Of a DNA stretch of 64,000 bases, positions 40,544-49,270 are shown piece after piece (the stretch's first letter is position 1; the number at the start of each line of letters is the position of its first letter). Both the position numbers and the translations under genes were made by a program. The notes under the pieces were generated by a model, which saw nothing but the letters and a program-made list of their open reading frames with translations, had not been told where the DNA came from and made no database searches. This DNA comes from Methanocorpusculum sp. (GTDB lineage Archaea > Halobacteriota > Methanomicrobia > Methanomicrobiales > Methanocorpusculaceae): the NCBI GenBank assembly GCA_017399555.1, contig JAFQBW010000009.1, positions 1 through 64,000 on the forward strand. The letters are read 5' to 3'.

Positions 40544-40855
40544 GTGAAGTTTAATGGTGTTGGAGGATTATTATTCCGGGCTAGTGACTGGTTGTCATCG
40601 GTCGGAGATATAGTATCTTACAACGTGCGATACAAACCCGGTATAATTAGGATGGACTTCTATCTATACCGTAAGGTACAACAGAACCGAGTGTTGTGGG
40701 ACTGTACGGTGGAACAGTTCGCCGAGTTTGACCGTGACACGTTTATGAAGTGTTTGGCTGGGTTCATTGAACCTATAATGGAAAAGGAATTTGTATCTCG
40801 GATACTGCCTAAACTACCTAACTTTAAGGAGGACTCCAATGAACGCAACCCCTAA
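40544..40855 (+). CDS. Hypothetical early protein
   Basis: 103 residues, GTG start behind AAGGAGG. Two helices and aromatic-rich strands (LFRASDWLSSVGDIVSY; IIRMDFYLYRKVQQN). The end overlaps the next gene start by 17 bp. Function unknown. Confidence 0.5.
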   Translation: MKFNGVGGLLFRASDWLSSVGDIVSYNVRYKPGIIRMDFYLYRKVQQNRVLWDCTVEQFAEFDRDTFMKCLAGFIEPIMEKEFVSRILPKLPNFKEDSNERNP

Positions 40856-41027
40856 CCTTTTGATTGGTCATGTCAAGCAACTTGTTCGAGTGCAGGGCAA
40901 GAAGAACAAGTATATGATTACTCCAGCCCAGTGTACTCACAGGGTGGACGATATTATTACAGACTCACAGGGTCGGCGTTATATAGTCATGCCCGGCTTC
41001 TACATTCGCCGTTACACAGGAGCGTAA
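40839..41027 (+). CDS. Small basic protein
   Basis: 62 residues from ATG 40839 behind AAGGAGG. Beta-rich and basic (GHVKQLVRVQGKKNKYMITP; GFYIRRYTGA). Stops 1 bp before the nuclease start, suggesting translation coupling. Possibly nucleic-acid binding; unproven. Confidence 0.5.
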   Translation: MNATPNLLIGHVKQLVRVQGKKNKYMITPAQCTHRVDDIITDSQGRRYIVMPGFYIRRYTGA

Positions 41028-41028
41028 T

Positions 41029-41736
41029 ATGAATATCGTTCTTTCTCCGAGCAATCTTAAAACATTCCGGGACTGCCCCCGGAAATTCCAAGCCCGGTAT
41101 GTTACCAAGGAACTGAAGTTTACCCAGTCTCCTGCGGCTGCCCGTGGTGAGCAACTCCATGCGCTGATGGAGGCTGCTGTCAAGGATGGGTGGGATAGTA
41201 TCAAGTGGCCGGAGCCGGGTAATCTTGAGTATGCTCGTGGCTTTATCCAGACCATATGGAATCTGAAAGCTGCTGGGTGGCTTGTAAAGGCCGAACTTGA
41301 AACGGCCACAGATGGCCTTGGGAATGTGACTGGCTGGTGGGACAAGCCTCCTCAGAACTTTATGCGGAGCAAGATTGACGTGTGTGCCACACACCCTGAC
41401 AAAGACCATGTGATTGTCATCGACTGGAAAACAGGGAAGGCATATGACACTGACCTTATCCAGTTGGCAGTCAACGCACTGTGTCTGTATCCCATAACAG
41501 GCAAGACGAAGTATCAGGCTATGTTTGCCTATCTGGACTCTGGTACAGTGAAGGATGCCAGTCTGGAGATAGACATCCTGCATCCCGCTACTTATGAGCT
41601 GAAGGACAATAGCCCACTGACTGATGTTATGCTGGCTATCCGTGGGGTGAAGAAGGCGTATGACGAGAATCAGTGGCCCGCTACCAAGAACAGATTTTGT
41701 AATTGGTGTGAGGTACAGGCTTGTCCTAATAAGTAG
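41029..41736 (+). CDS. Cas4/RecB-like Fe-S nuclease
   Basis: 235 residues. PD-(D/E)XK motifs are in order: RG-x-x-x-H (R39-H44), SKID (D117), VIDWKTGK (D132, K134) and a following Q145 helix. Four cysteines, C16 and C224/C227/C232 near the end, match the Cas4/AddB iron-sulphur pattern. Phage Cas4-like enzymes act in recombination or end processing with helicases and exonucleases, all encoded nearby here. No CRISPR array or other cas gene is present. Confident on fold, open on role. Confidence 0.88.
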   Translation: MNIVLSPSNLKTFRDCPRKFQARYVTKELKFTQSPAAARGEQLHALMEAAVKDGWDSIKWPEPGNLEYARGFIQTIWNLKAAGWLVKAELETATDGLGNVTGWWDKPPQNFMRSKIDVCATHPDKDHVIVIDWKTGKAYDTDLIQLAVNALCLYPITGKTKYQAMFAYLDSGTVKDASLEIDILHPATYELKDNSPLTDVMLAIRGVKKAYDENQWPATKNRFCNWCEVQACPNK

Positions 41737-41747
41737 GAGGTACTACG

Positions 41748-41987
41748 ATGTTCTGGTGGGGTGTAGTAGAGTGTACAAGATACTGTCTGTGTGGCCTTAT
41801 ATTCTATCTGGGATATATAATGCTACGGGATGGTGTATCCTACGGTGGGTGGATGATAGTTATAGCATTACTGGGTTTATTGCTTGGGGGGTATAAATTT
41901 AGTGCCAGCCGTTTGGCAACCTGCCCTAAGTGTGGACATAGTTTTGAAATAAAAGCGGGGAAGGACAATGCCAATACCCAAACCTAA
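41748..41987 (+). CDS. Membrane protein with zinc ribbon
   Basis: 79 residues. A hydrophobic hairpin (CGLIFYLGYIML; GGWMIVIALLGLLLGGY) precedes CPKCGHSF. It overlaps the next small gene by 20 bp. Function unknown. Confidence 0.5.
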   Translation: MFWWGVVECTRYCLCGLIFYLGYIMLRDGVSYGGWMIVIALLGLLLGGYKFSASRLATCPKCGHSFEIKAGKDNANTQT

Positions 41988-42126
41988 GAAAGACGAGACA
42001 CAGAAAGATTATGTGTCCCGGTTTATGAAGTCCAGTGCAGCTAAAGAATATAGCACACAGGAACAGGCAGCAGCGGTAGCGTATAATACTTGGCGCAGGG
42101 CCAAGAAAAAGAGGAGACAGAAGTGA
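41968..42126 (+). CDS. Small basic 52-residue protein (phage 'MPIPKPKKDE' type)
   Basis: ATG 41968 behind GGGGAAGGA; ends TGA at 42126. The form MPIPKPKKDETQKDYVSRFM, with later AAAVAYNTWRRAKKKR, is a recurrent small phage family usually found near structural or nuclease genes. Basic C-terminus. Function unknown. Confidence 0.6.
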   Translation: MPIPKPKKDETQKDYVSRFMKSSAAKEYSTQEQAAAVAYNTWRRAKKKRRQK

Positions 42127-42332
42127 CGGATATATTACCCTGTCCGTGGTGTGGTTCAACACATATACTGGGAGACTATGAATTTAGTGATGCACCCGCG
42201 CACTGGATATATTGTCTTACCTGCAAAAATTATGTAGTTGCTCCGCGTGGCGGTGCCATAGCTGTGTGGAACTTCTTGTACCACCGTATGGAGCAGGAGA
42301 GAAAAGAGGAGACAAAAAATAATGCAAACTAG
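42123..42332 (+). CDS. Lar-like restriction-alleviation zinc ribbon
   Basis: 69 residues, GTG start overlapping the previous stop (GTGA). LPCPWCGSTH...YCLTCKNY with the closing AIAVWN motif is the Lar-type ribbon. Lar proteins of Rac prophage lessen type I restriction. With the neighbouring two-ribbon protein it forms a local group. Confidence 0.65.
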   Translation: MTDILPCPWCGSTHILGDYEFSDAPAHWIYCLTCKNYVVAPRGGAIAVWNFLYHRMEQERKEETKNNAN

Positions 42333-42651
42333 GCGTATTATAGAGGTACTGGTATTCATTTTGCATCTTAACCCGGTTACAGACCGCTGCGAATCTACTA
42401 GGATAGTAGCAGTTAGTGATGACAGGAATAAATTGATAGACTGGTACAAGTCACAACGTGCGGAGAAACCTTACAGAGACGATGATGGGTACTTAAAAGT
42501 CTTTAGAAAAGGCTCTTCGTTGGAAATGTTTAATCCTATAAAGGAAGATGAATTTGAGGGGCGAAATATATTTGGACACGGTATTGAAATGGCGTGGGTT
42601 CAGTTGGACGCTATAGGCCAACTCCAAACTAACCATCACTGGGTGGACTAA
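42322..42651 (+). CDS. Hypothetical protein in Lar-like cluster
   Basis: 109 residues, ATG 42322 overlapping the previous stop by 11 bp. Beta-rich, with VAVSDDRNKLIDWYKSQRAE and later EMAWVQLDAIGQLQT. Resembles small phage 'DUF'-type proteins of two-strand/one-helix design. Function unknown. Confidence 0.5.
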   Translation: MQTRRIIEVLVFILHLNPVTDRCESTRIVAVSDDRNKLIDWYKSQRAEKPYRDDDGYLKVFRKGSSLEMFNPIKEDEFEGRNIFGHGIEMAWVQLDAIGQLQTNHHWVD

Positions 42652-42665
42652 AGGGGGTTACTGGT

Positions 42666-43613
42666 ATGGGATTTGCGTACGGTGAAACAGTTATTGTGTA
42701 TAACGAACCTACGGATATTGAGCAGGAGGGCAGGTTTATTGCCGATAGTCCAGAGCTAGTACATCGTTATGCAGTATTACGGGAAGCTGATGGTCATATC
42801 TACGTTGACAGGTTCAAACACTGTGAGAAAGTTACTGATAAAACGGGAACTACTACACAGCCTAACGATAAACCTAAAGGAGATAGTAAAATAAACCCTG
42901 CCAGTTGTCCGTGGTGCGGTAGTGACAGCGTGTATTTTTTCTTAGATGAAGTAAACACAGAGAACACGCGGGTAACGTGTATGTCGTGTAATACAAAACT
43001 TATTGCAAAAGACGCTTTAAAAAAGTGGGATAATCTACGGGAGGTGCTGTATAAAAAACAGATTGAAATGGTAATAGACGCGGCGAAAGAGGTTGCAAGT
43101 GTGATAAAGGCTAAACAACAGCTAGTTACGGGGCAGCCTGTACTGGTGCGGGACCGGGATACTGAGGAGTGGCGTTACAATTTGTTCAGTCATAAACAGA
43201 AGAAATATCCTAACTACGTTTGTGTAGGTAGTCATTGGGTTTACTGCATACCCTATGAAGGGAATGAGCATCTGTTAGGAACTACTGATGATAGTCCAGC
43301 CGCTCACATACAGGAAGTAGAACCAGAAGTTCCTCTTATGAGACCGGACTATGTGGAACAACATAAGAAACTCGTGGATGCTATTATAAGGGAACCCTAT
43401 CATGGTAAGCCGGAGGCTTGTTGTTGCAACGATGCAGTAACGTACAAATTAAAACCATGCCCTTGGTGCGGAGAAACTACCTGCCTATCGTTCCGATATA
43501 AATTTGGCGACCATACAGTAGTCCAATGTGGTACGTGCCATAATAGCGTGAAGGCTATGGATGCCGCAAGGGCATGGAATGATTTACCTCGTAAGGAGAA
43601 TACTAATGAGTAA
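42666..43613 (+). CDS. Protein with two Lar-like zinc ribbons around a beta domain
   Basis: 315 residues. Ribbons at about 78-120 (CPWCGSDSVYFF, TCMSCNTKL, LKKWD) and at 272-308 (KPCPWCGETTCLSFRYK, QCGTCHNS, ARAWND) both have the closing A-x-x-x-W form of Lar proteins. The middle (TEEWRYNLFSHKQKKYPNY, GSHWVYCIPYEGNEHLL) is a separate domain often seen in phage-encoded proteins. It could combine two antirestriction units; function inferred. Confidence 0.6.
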   Translation: MGFAYGETVIVYNEPTDIEQEGRFIADSPELVHRYAVLREADGHIYVDRFKHCEKVTDKTGTTTQPNDKPKGDSKINPASCPWCGSDSVYFFLDEVNTENTRVTCMSCNTKLIAKDALKKWDNLREVLYKKQIEMVIDAAKEVASVIKAKQQLVTGQPVLVRDRDTEEWRYNLFSHKQKKYPNYVCVGSHWVYCIPYEGNEHLLGTTDDSPAAHIQEVEPEVPLMRPDYVEQHKKLVDAIIREPYHGKPEACCCNDAVTYKLKPCPWCGETTCLSFRYKFGDHTVVQCGTCHNSVKAMDAARAWNDLPRKENTNE

Positions 43614-43917
43614 ACGTGCTGACCAGTGGAAAACTTTTGCATTGCGTGTGGTTGACCATATTGAGAAATATACAGTACCACAATATGGGGATTATCCCGA
43701 TGACCAAGCAACTAGTTTTACGGAGGAAGAAATTATTAGTCAGTTCAAACGCTATGTGAACAGACTGAGTAGTAATGCCCGTGGCGAAATAGAAGCGAAG
43801 CGTGACCTCTTTAAGATTGCTCACTACGCGGCACTGCTCTATTTTAAGCGATATGGCGACGAGCATGAGTGTAATTGTGAAAAGCCCTGCGAGAACTGTA
43901 GCTGTGAGAAAAACTGA
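43606..43917 (+). CDS. Hypothetical protein with Cys-rich tail
   Basis: 103 residues from ATG 43606 (AAGGAG upstream), overlapping the previous gene by 8 bp. The main part is helical (MSKRADQWKTFALRVVDHIEK; KRDLFKIAHYAALLYFKRY), ending CNCEKPCENCSCEKN. The stop shares a base with the VRR-NUC start. Function unknown. Confidence 0.5.
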   Translation: MSKRADQWKTFALRVVDHIEKYTVPQYGDYPDDQATSFTEEEIISQFKRYVNRLSSNARGEIEAKRDLFKIAHYAALLYFKRYGDEHECNCEKPCENCSCEKN

Positions 43918-44411
43918 TGGCATACAACACGCCCGAAGGGAAAATCAAAAAGCATGGGCGTGACATTTGCCGTAAGCTGGACTTGTACTTCTTCCCTGTC
44001 CAACAGGGAGGTACAAGTCTGGCTGGAATACCAGACGATGTGCTGTGTGTAAACGGCAAGTTTGTCCACATAGAGTACAAGGCACACATGGACTGGCGAC
44101 CTACTTCTAAAGTAACTGCCACATCCATAAAGACACTCCCGACAGAGAAGCAGTGCAAGGCAATGGAACGCTGCCGGGTAAGTGGCGGTATAACACTAGT
44201 GGTAGATGACAGTAACATAGACCACCTGTTAGGTGACTTAGAAACTATAGCGGGTGGTAAGTCTGGCGAGGACATCCCGCTTTATAGTGGATGGAAGTGG
44301 TTTCTGATAGACTACATGCGTTACCGCAGTGGCGCGTTGTCTATATGTCAATACAGTCCCGGCTATATCCCACATCCTGAAGGCACACAATATGTATGGA
44401 GGATAAAATGA
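43917..44411 (+). CDS. VRR-NUC-type nuclease
   Basis: 164 residues. The catalytic core GIPD (P39, D40) and HIEYK (E53, K55), with early E7, gives the PD-(D/E)XK arrangement of VRR-NUC enzymes, which cut branched or Holliday-like DNA. The usual domain is about 100 residues; the C-terminal 60 are extra. It lies between the Lar-like genes and thyX in the recombination block. Confidence 0.85.
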   Translation: MAYNTPEGKIKKHGRDICRKLDLYFFPVQQGGTSLAGIPDDVLCVNGKFVHIEYKAHMDWRPTSKVTATSIKTLPTEKQCKAMERCRVSGGITLVVDDSNIDHLLGDLETIAGGKSGEDIPLYSGWKWFLIDYMRYRSGALSICQYSPGYIPHPEGTQYVWRIK

Positions 44412-45022
44412 AAATCTTAGATGGCCCTACCGTAGAAGTTATTGACTACACCCCTGACCCAATAAAGATGATAGCTCGTGCTGCGCGTACTTGCTACCAG
44501 TCCATGTCTGACGGGGCTGAATCTGACCTCAAGTTATGTCAGCGGCTGATTGTGCGCGGGCATACCGCCATGCTGGAGTTCGCGCACCTCACGTTCCGTA
44601 TCGTGACAGACCGGGGTATCTCCCATGAGTTGGTGCGCCACCGTATAGCCTCCTACGCACAGGAGTCCACTCGGTACTGCAACTATGGTGGTAAGGACAT
44701 GGAGTTCATAAAGCCTAGTAGTATTGAACTGGATTCAGCCGAGGGTAAAATCTGGTCCAATGCAATGGCGGCTGCCGAGCTTAACTATAAGCGGATGCTG
44801 GAGATGAATTGTTCTCCACAAGTTGCCCGGTCTGTCTTGCCTAATAGCTTAAAGACAGAGATTGTGGCTAAGTTCAATGTGCGTTCTTTCCGCAATTTCC
44901 TGTTCCTGCGGACGGCTACTACAGCCCATCCTGACATGCGAGAATTAGCAGACCAATGTTATTCGGCTGCGGTATTCTATGGTTATGCACCACTTATAAA
45001 CGACTGCGTAAGAAGGGGGTAA
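44408..45022 (+). CDS. thyX: Flavin-dependent thymidylate synthase
   Basis: 204 residues from ATG 44408 (GGAGGATAAA upstream), overlapping the previous stop as ATGA. The ThyX signature RHRIASYAQESTR is complete (R77, H78, R79, S82, S87, R89). The enzyme makes dTMP from dUMP with FAD, NADPH and methylene-THF, feeding phage DNA synthesis. Length is typical. Confident. Confidence 0.95.
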   Translation: MKILDGPTVEVIDYTPDPIKMIARAARTCYQSMSDGAESDLKLCQRLIVRGHTAMLEFAHLTFRIVTDRGISHELVRHRIASYAQESTRYCNYGGKDMEFIKPSSIELDSAEGKIWSNAMAAAELNYKRMLEMNCSPQVARSVLPNSLKTEIVAKFNVRSFRNFLFLRTATTAHPDMRELADQCYSAAVFYGYAPLINDCVRRG

Positions 45023-45025
45023 CTA

Positions 45026-45667
45026 ATGTCTGCCTACACTATTCCTGCGGGTGTTACTGGCAAGTGCTGGAGTATATCAGAAGCACAAGACATGCAGCAT
45101 GTGGTATTGGACTTGGAAACTCTTAGCCTCCAGCCAGATGCTAGGGTAATCTCCATAGGTGCTGTTGGACTGGACGCAGCGTTTCAAATAGTTAATCATT
45201 TCTATATACCATTACGCATAGAATGGTTTGCTAATCCTCGGTATTCTATTGATACGAATACCTTTAACTGGTGGCTGAAACAGTCTGAGGAAGCCAGAGC
45301 TGCTCTGGATATAGAAGATGGGGCTTTGTACTCAGATGCAGCAGAACATTTTAGTAAATGGGTAAAGGCTAATGGAGACCCTGCAACTATTAAGGTGTGG
45401 GGTAATGGGCCAGAGTTTGATATAGTAATACTGCGGTATTTGTTCGGTGATAATCATACTGAGTGGCCCTTCGCTTACAACAGCGCACAGTCTATCAGGA
45501 CTATCCGGATGCTGAATGACACACTCAACCTTGGTGCTGTTTGGACTGAGCCTAGGGTCAAGCACCATGCCCTCTATGATGCAGAAGCGGAAGCCCTGTT
45601 CTTGCAGGATGTGATGAAGCGACTGTTGGCAATGGACGCGCAAATCTCTGATTCTATGGATAGGTAA
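45026..45667 (+). CDS. DEDD-family 3'-5' exonuclease
   Basis: 213 residues. The first motif is DLETL (D29, E31), a middle GNGPEFDIVIL contains the second acidic residue, and HHALYDAEAEA the last H/D pair, as in DnaQ/Rv2179c-like enzymes and T4 DexA. It could process 3' ends in recombination or degrade host nucleic acid. Packed between thyX and the helicase. Confidence 0.85.
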   Translation: MSAYTIPAGVTGKCWSISEAQDMQHVVLDLETLSLQPDARVISIGAVGLDAAFQIVNHFYIPLRIEWFANPRYSIDTNTFNWWLKQSEEARAALDIEDGALYSDAAEHFSKWVKANGDPATIKVWGNGPEFDIVILRYLFGDNHTEWPFAYNSAQSIRTIRMLNDTLNLGAVWTEPRVKHHALYDAEAEALFLQDVMKRLLAMDAQISDSMDR

Positions 45668-45668
45668 C

Positions 45669-47330
45669 ATGAGCAACCTACTTGTTGTGCCAGAGACTGG
45701 TGTCATCATTGACAGGGAACACAATAACTACATCCTGAAAGTAACGGATACTGGTGTGTTGGAACGGCTTACTAAAAATATCCCGTACCTATTCACGCAG
45801 CCTTATCAGGATATGACATTAGCTGTATTACCCGTACATGATGACGCGCTTACTATCTTGCGGAACTTGGGATTCTCTACAACTGGTATGGAGCCGCTGT
45901 ATTGGGAATACCAATGTCCACTTATCGAGGGTGAGTTCACAGCTATGGCACACCAAGTAACAACAGCGGCATTTCTAGCATCCTTTAAGCGGGCGTTCTG
46001 TTGTAACACAATGCGAACTGGCAAAACAGGCAGTGTGGTAATGTGTACAGACTATCTCCAGTCAGTGAAGGGAGTACCCGGTGCGGTACTCGTGGTAGCA
46101 ACGGTATCTAATCTGACTGGTGTGTGGCTGCATACTATTCGTACCACACTGCCTCACAAACGGGCAGTCGTAGTGCATGGTGGTGTCGGTAAACAGGACA
46201 GGCTACGCAAACTACGTCAGTATGCTGACTACTACATCATAAACTACGATGGTATCAAGATGGTAGAGGATGAGCTTATCAAGATGGTTAATGATAAGCG
46301 TATTGGGATTGCCGTACTGGATGAACTAACTCACTACGGCAATCCTAAATCACAGCGGTTTCTTTCCATGTATAACATACTGAATGGTAAATCCAAAGTA
46401 CCATATGTGTATGGACTTACCGGGTCTCCCGGCGAGAACCCACTCCCTATCTTTGGTTTTGTCAAGATGGTCAACCCCGCAAGACTCCCCTGTAGCAGAC
46501 TGTCCACATGGCAGGAGCTTACACAGTTTAGATATGGCAGGGAATCATGGCAGTGGCGGAATAAAGCAGACTGTCCAGATATTATTTACCGTACCATGCA
46601 GCCAAACATTCGCTTCGATAAAAAAGATATTATGGATTTACCTCCTATCGTCAGACAAGTACGGGACTGTGAGTTATCCAAAGACCAACGTGCCGCATAC
46701 GAGCGTATGCGGGATGAAATGATTGCACTGACTAAAGATGGAGAAATTATTGAGGCAGTCCACAAGGCTAGTATGTCACAAAAACTTTTCCAGATTGCAT
46801 TAGGTACAGCTATTGCTTCAGACAAGAAAACAGTTATCGAACTGGACAATAAGCCAAGACTTAAACTTATCGAAGAACTTATAAAGGAAGCTGAACAAAA
46901 AGTCGTAATGTTCTGTGCCTACACTGGTGCAATCGACCACTATGCAAAACAACTTAAAGCCCTTGGATATAGCGTAGGTGTCGTAGATGGTCGTGTTACC
47001 GGCAAGAAACGAGATGACATATTCCAGGCCTTTCAGAATACCAAAGACCCACACATACTTATATGTCATCCACGGACTACAGCTTTCGGTGTGGAACTGG
47101 CAGCCGCTGATACCATGATTTTCAATGGCCCACCAATCAGTGGTGACTTCATCTATGAGCAAGCACTTGAGCGACTGTCCAGTCTTAAACAAAAGGCTAA
47201 ACAAATTTCCATCATTCAGGTGGTAGCCACCGAGGAGGAGAGAAAATTTTTCGCAGGGCTTGACGCGGGTGTGAAATCCAGTGAGTTGATTAACGACATG
47301 TTTGCCGCTGTCACCCGTCCCCAAAAATAG
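45669..47330 (+). CDS. SF2-type DNA helicase
   Basis: 553 residues. Walker A-like MRTGKT is at 115-120, motif II LDELTHYG is in place of DEAH, and the second RecA domain shows FCAYTGAIDHYAKQL and TAFGVELAAADTMIFN with a QALERLSSLKQ end resembling the SNF2/phage UvsW-like Q/R motif. Likely an ATP-dependent duplex translocase for replication-fork remodelling or recombination. It starts 1 bp after the exonuclease stop. Confidence 0.88.
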   Translation: MSNLLVVPETGVIIDREHNNYILKVTDTGVLERLTKNIPYLFTQPYQDMTLAVLPVHDDALTILRNLGFSTTGMEPLYWEYQCPLIEGEFTAMAHQVTTAAFLASFKRAFCCNTMRTGKTGSVVMCTDYLQSVKGVPGAVLVVATVSNLTGVWLHTIRTTLPHKRAVVVHGGVGKQDRLRKLRQYADYYIINYDGIKMVEDELIKMVNDKRIGIAVLDELTHYGNPKSQRFLSMYNILNGKSKVPYVYGLTGSPGENPLPIFGFVKMVNPARLPCSRLSTWQELTQFRYGRESWQWRNKADCPDIIYRTMQPNIRFDKKDIMDLPPIVRQVRDCELSKDQRAAYERMRDEMIALTKDGEIIEAVHKASMSQKLFQIALGTAIASDKKTVIELDNKPRLKLIEELIKEAEQKVVMFCAYTGAIDHYAKQLKALGYSVGVVDGRVTGKKRDDIFQAFQNTKDPHILICHPRTTAFGVELAAADTMIFNGPPISGDFIYEQALERLSSLKQKAKQISIIQVVATEEERKFFAGLDAGVKSSELINDMFAAVTRPQK

Positions 47331-47342
47331 TTACAGACTTAC

Positions 47343-47371
47343 TTGACAAGATTTCATATAATTTGTATATA
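47343..47371 (+). promoter_or_regulatory. Strong sigma-70-type promoter
   Basis: TTGACA (47343-47348), 17-bp AT-rich spacer, TATATA (47366-47371), then AAGGAGG before the 152-residue gene. It would give separate expression of the ssDNA-binding/primase block. Confidence 0.75.
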
Positions 47372-47395
47372 AGTTTCAACAAAGGAGGAAACTAT

Positions 47396-47854
47396 ATGTC
47401 AGTGGTGGATGTCAACGTATTGGTCGAACAGTGGCGGACTATCCGTAAGCAACGCCTTGAACTGGACGACCTTTCCAAGAAGTTGAAGAACGGTCCCGAA
47501 GCAGAACTGAGGGCGCAAATTCTGATGTGGTTGGACTCTCAGAACCTTCCGGGTGTCAAGACACAACATGGTACAGTAAGTCGTACCAAGAAAAGTCATC
47601 TTGAAATCCGGGATATTGAAACTTTCTTGCAGTTCCAGTTCGGTAATATGGCTACTTGTCAACAGGAAGGGAAGCCGCTTACCGATGCACTGGTTATGCA
47701 GAAGACTCCACTCAAGAGTGGTATTTTGGAACACGTGCAGCAGGTTCTTGGACTCGACAATCTTGATTCCATCTCCGATGAAGAGTTTAACAAGGTAGCA
47801 TCGACCTTCGGTATTGAACGTGTCTCTACCGAAGATATAACCTTCAAGTCCTAA
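47396..47854 (+). CDS. Conserved phage protein before ssDNA-binding candidate
   Basis: 152 residues from ATG 47396 behind AAAGGAGG. A helical N-terminus (VLVEQWRTIRKQRLELDDLS) precedes a strand/helix domain with TQHGTVSRTKKSHLEIRD. Many phages carry such proteins ahead of recombination or ssDNA-binding genes. Function unknown; a DNA-binding or nuclease-modulating role is possible. Confidence 0.6.
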   Translation: MSVVDVNVLVEQWRTIRKQRLELDDLSKKLKNGPEAELRAQILMWLDSQNLPGVKTQHGTVSRTKKSHLEIRDIETFLQFQFGNMATCQQEGKPLTDALVMQKTPLKSGILEHVQQVLGLDNLDSISDEEFNKVASTFGIERVSTEDITFKS

Positions 47855-47863
47855 TAGGAGTAC

Positions 47864-48997
47864 ATGATGTCTCAGACCAACACCCCGGCTATTCTCCCCT
47901 CTGCAATGCAGAATCTTGTCATGGCCCCCCCTGCGGAGCTTATGACCGCTCTGTCTGGTAACTTCGCACAGGCATATGAGGACTTCAGCAGCCAGTTCCG
48001 TTCCATCTCTCTGCGTGGTTTCCAGTTCACGTTGAAGGAGTCTGGTAGTAGCACCGTCCACCCGCAGCAGTTCCTGCCCGCTGTTATCCTTGGTATGGCT
48101 CCTGACCGTCACTGCTCGTGGTACGCTAAGAAGTATGCGGGTGATGTGGATGACAATACGGCACCTGATGCAGTGTGGTGGGAGAAGATGGGTGCGCCAG
48201 CCAATGTGCCGCCGCAAGCGTTGCAGAAGGATGCGGATGGGCGTAACCAATATAGCATCCGTCAGCGTATTGCTCTTGCAATTATCAAGCAGGATGCCAA
48301 CACAGGCAATATGTTCGTGGACCTTGACAATCCCTACATTCTGGATGTGGGTGCGAAGTCCCTGTTTGGCAAGGACTATCCCGACCAGTTTGCTTTCTCT
48401 CTCGCGGGCCTCATTCGACTCTGTGCACGTAATCGCATCCTGCCTTTGCAGTTCGCTGTGCAGATTATCTTCGACCGTTCCGAGTCGGTTCCTGCCATCC
48501 GCTTTGTCCCGGCCAATCAGAATGGTCAGATTTCTTTCCTCGATGCTGCCACGCTGGAGGCTATTTACCGTGTAGCCGCGCAGCCCCACATTGCGGATAT
48601 GTTGAAGGTGCGTCTGCGTCCTGACCCCAACGCGCCGCTGCAAGCCTCTCAGCAGGTTTCTCAGCCGCAAACTGCGCCCGCTCCTGTAGCTACTGTCCAG
48701 CAGCCCGCGCCGATACCTACCCCCGCTCCAGCTCCGGTGGCTGCTCCGGTGGCTGCTCCGGCTGCCCCGGATGCCACACCTGACCTTATGTCTGTTGCCG
48801 CTGCTGCTTCTGCTCAAGCTGCCGCTGCACTGGCACAGCCCGCATCGGCCCCGGCTGCTGCCCCTGCGCCTACCCCTGCGCCTACCCCTGCTCCGGCTGC
48901 TGCACCACAGGCTGCTCCGGCTGCTGCACCACAGGCTGCCGACACACAGAACGCTTTGCAGGATTTGTTGGCTCGTGCCAACAGCTTTGGGTCATAG
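47864..48997 (+). CDS. Single-stranded DNA-binding protein candidate
   Basis: 377 residues, start at 47864 or 47867 (ATGATG). The N-terminal 240 residues form an ordered domain rich in aromatic and basic residues (HCSWYAKKYAGDVDD, PYILDVGAKSLFGKDYPDQF). Residues about 255-360 are Pro/Ala/Gln repeats such as PAPTPAPTPAPA, and the C-terminus is short. This plan of core plus long flexible tail fits phage ssDNA-binding proteins. It sits before the primase-helicase. The family was not identified from motif. Confidence 0.5.
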   Translation: MMSQTNTPAILPSAMQNLVMAPPAELMTALSGNFAQAYEDFSSQFRSISLRGFQFTLKESGSSTVHPQQFLPAVILGMAPDRHCSWYAKKYAGDVDDNTAPDAVWWEKMGAPANVPPQALQKDADGRNQYSIRQRIALAIIKQDANTGNMFVDLDNPYILDVGAKSLFGKDYPDQFAFSLAGLIRLCARNRILPLQFAVQIIFDRSESVPAIRFVPANQNGQISFLDAATLEAIYRVAAQPHIADMLKVRLRPDPNAPLQASQQVSQPQTAPAPVATVQQPAPIPTPAPAPVAAPVAAPAAPDATPDLMSVAAAASAQAAAALAQPASAPAAAPAPTPAPTPAPAAAPQAAPAAAPQAADTQNALQDLLARANSFGS

Positions 48998-49006
48998 GAG
49001 CAGGTC

Positions 49007-49270
49007 ATGGTCAAGCAGGTCTTGGAGCTTGCCAAGACCGCCAACATTCCACGGAAGGTGGTGGCGCGGATACTGGGTATCTCGCTCCCCACCCTCCAGA
49101 CTTGGTTACACCGGGGCGTCCCCGAACACAGGGTCGCCCTACTCCAAGCCTTGCAAGAGACTATCCAGTATTGTCTTGATTCAGGACTCCTGCCACGAGA
49201 TACTGATGAGCTGATATTGAAAGGTATCCTGCATATAACGGAATGTGAGCGGTTATGCAACAAGCGATAA
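49007..49270 (+). CDS. Small HTH protein ahead of primase
   Basis: 87 residues, ATG 49007 behind GGAGCAGG. A helix-turn-helix (RKVVARILGISLPTLQTWLH, about residues 16-35) dominates. It overlaps the primase-helicase start by 16 bp. Could bind the phage origin to load the primase-helicase; inference. Confidence 0.7.
   Translation: MVKQVLELAKTANIPRKVVARILGISLPTLQTWLHRGVPEHRVALLQALQETIQYCLDSGLLPRDTDELILKGILHITECERLCNKR

Noticed and set aside
41029-41736. cas4 of a CRISPR system
   Set aside because: Fold fits Cas4, but no cas1/cas2 or array is present; stands in a phage recombination block.
47399-48817. 472-codon minus-strand frame opposite two early genes
   Set aside because: Arg/Ser/Gly/Leu-rich antisense shadow of well-formed plus-strand genes that have promoters and ribosome sites.
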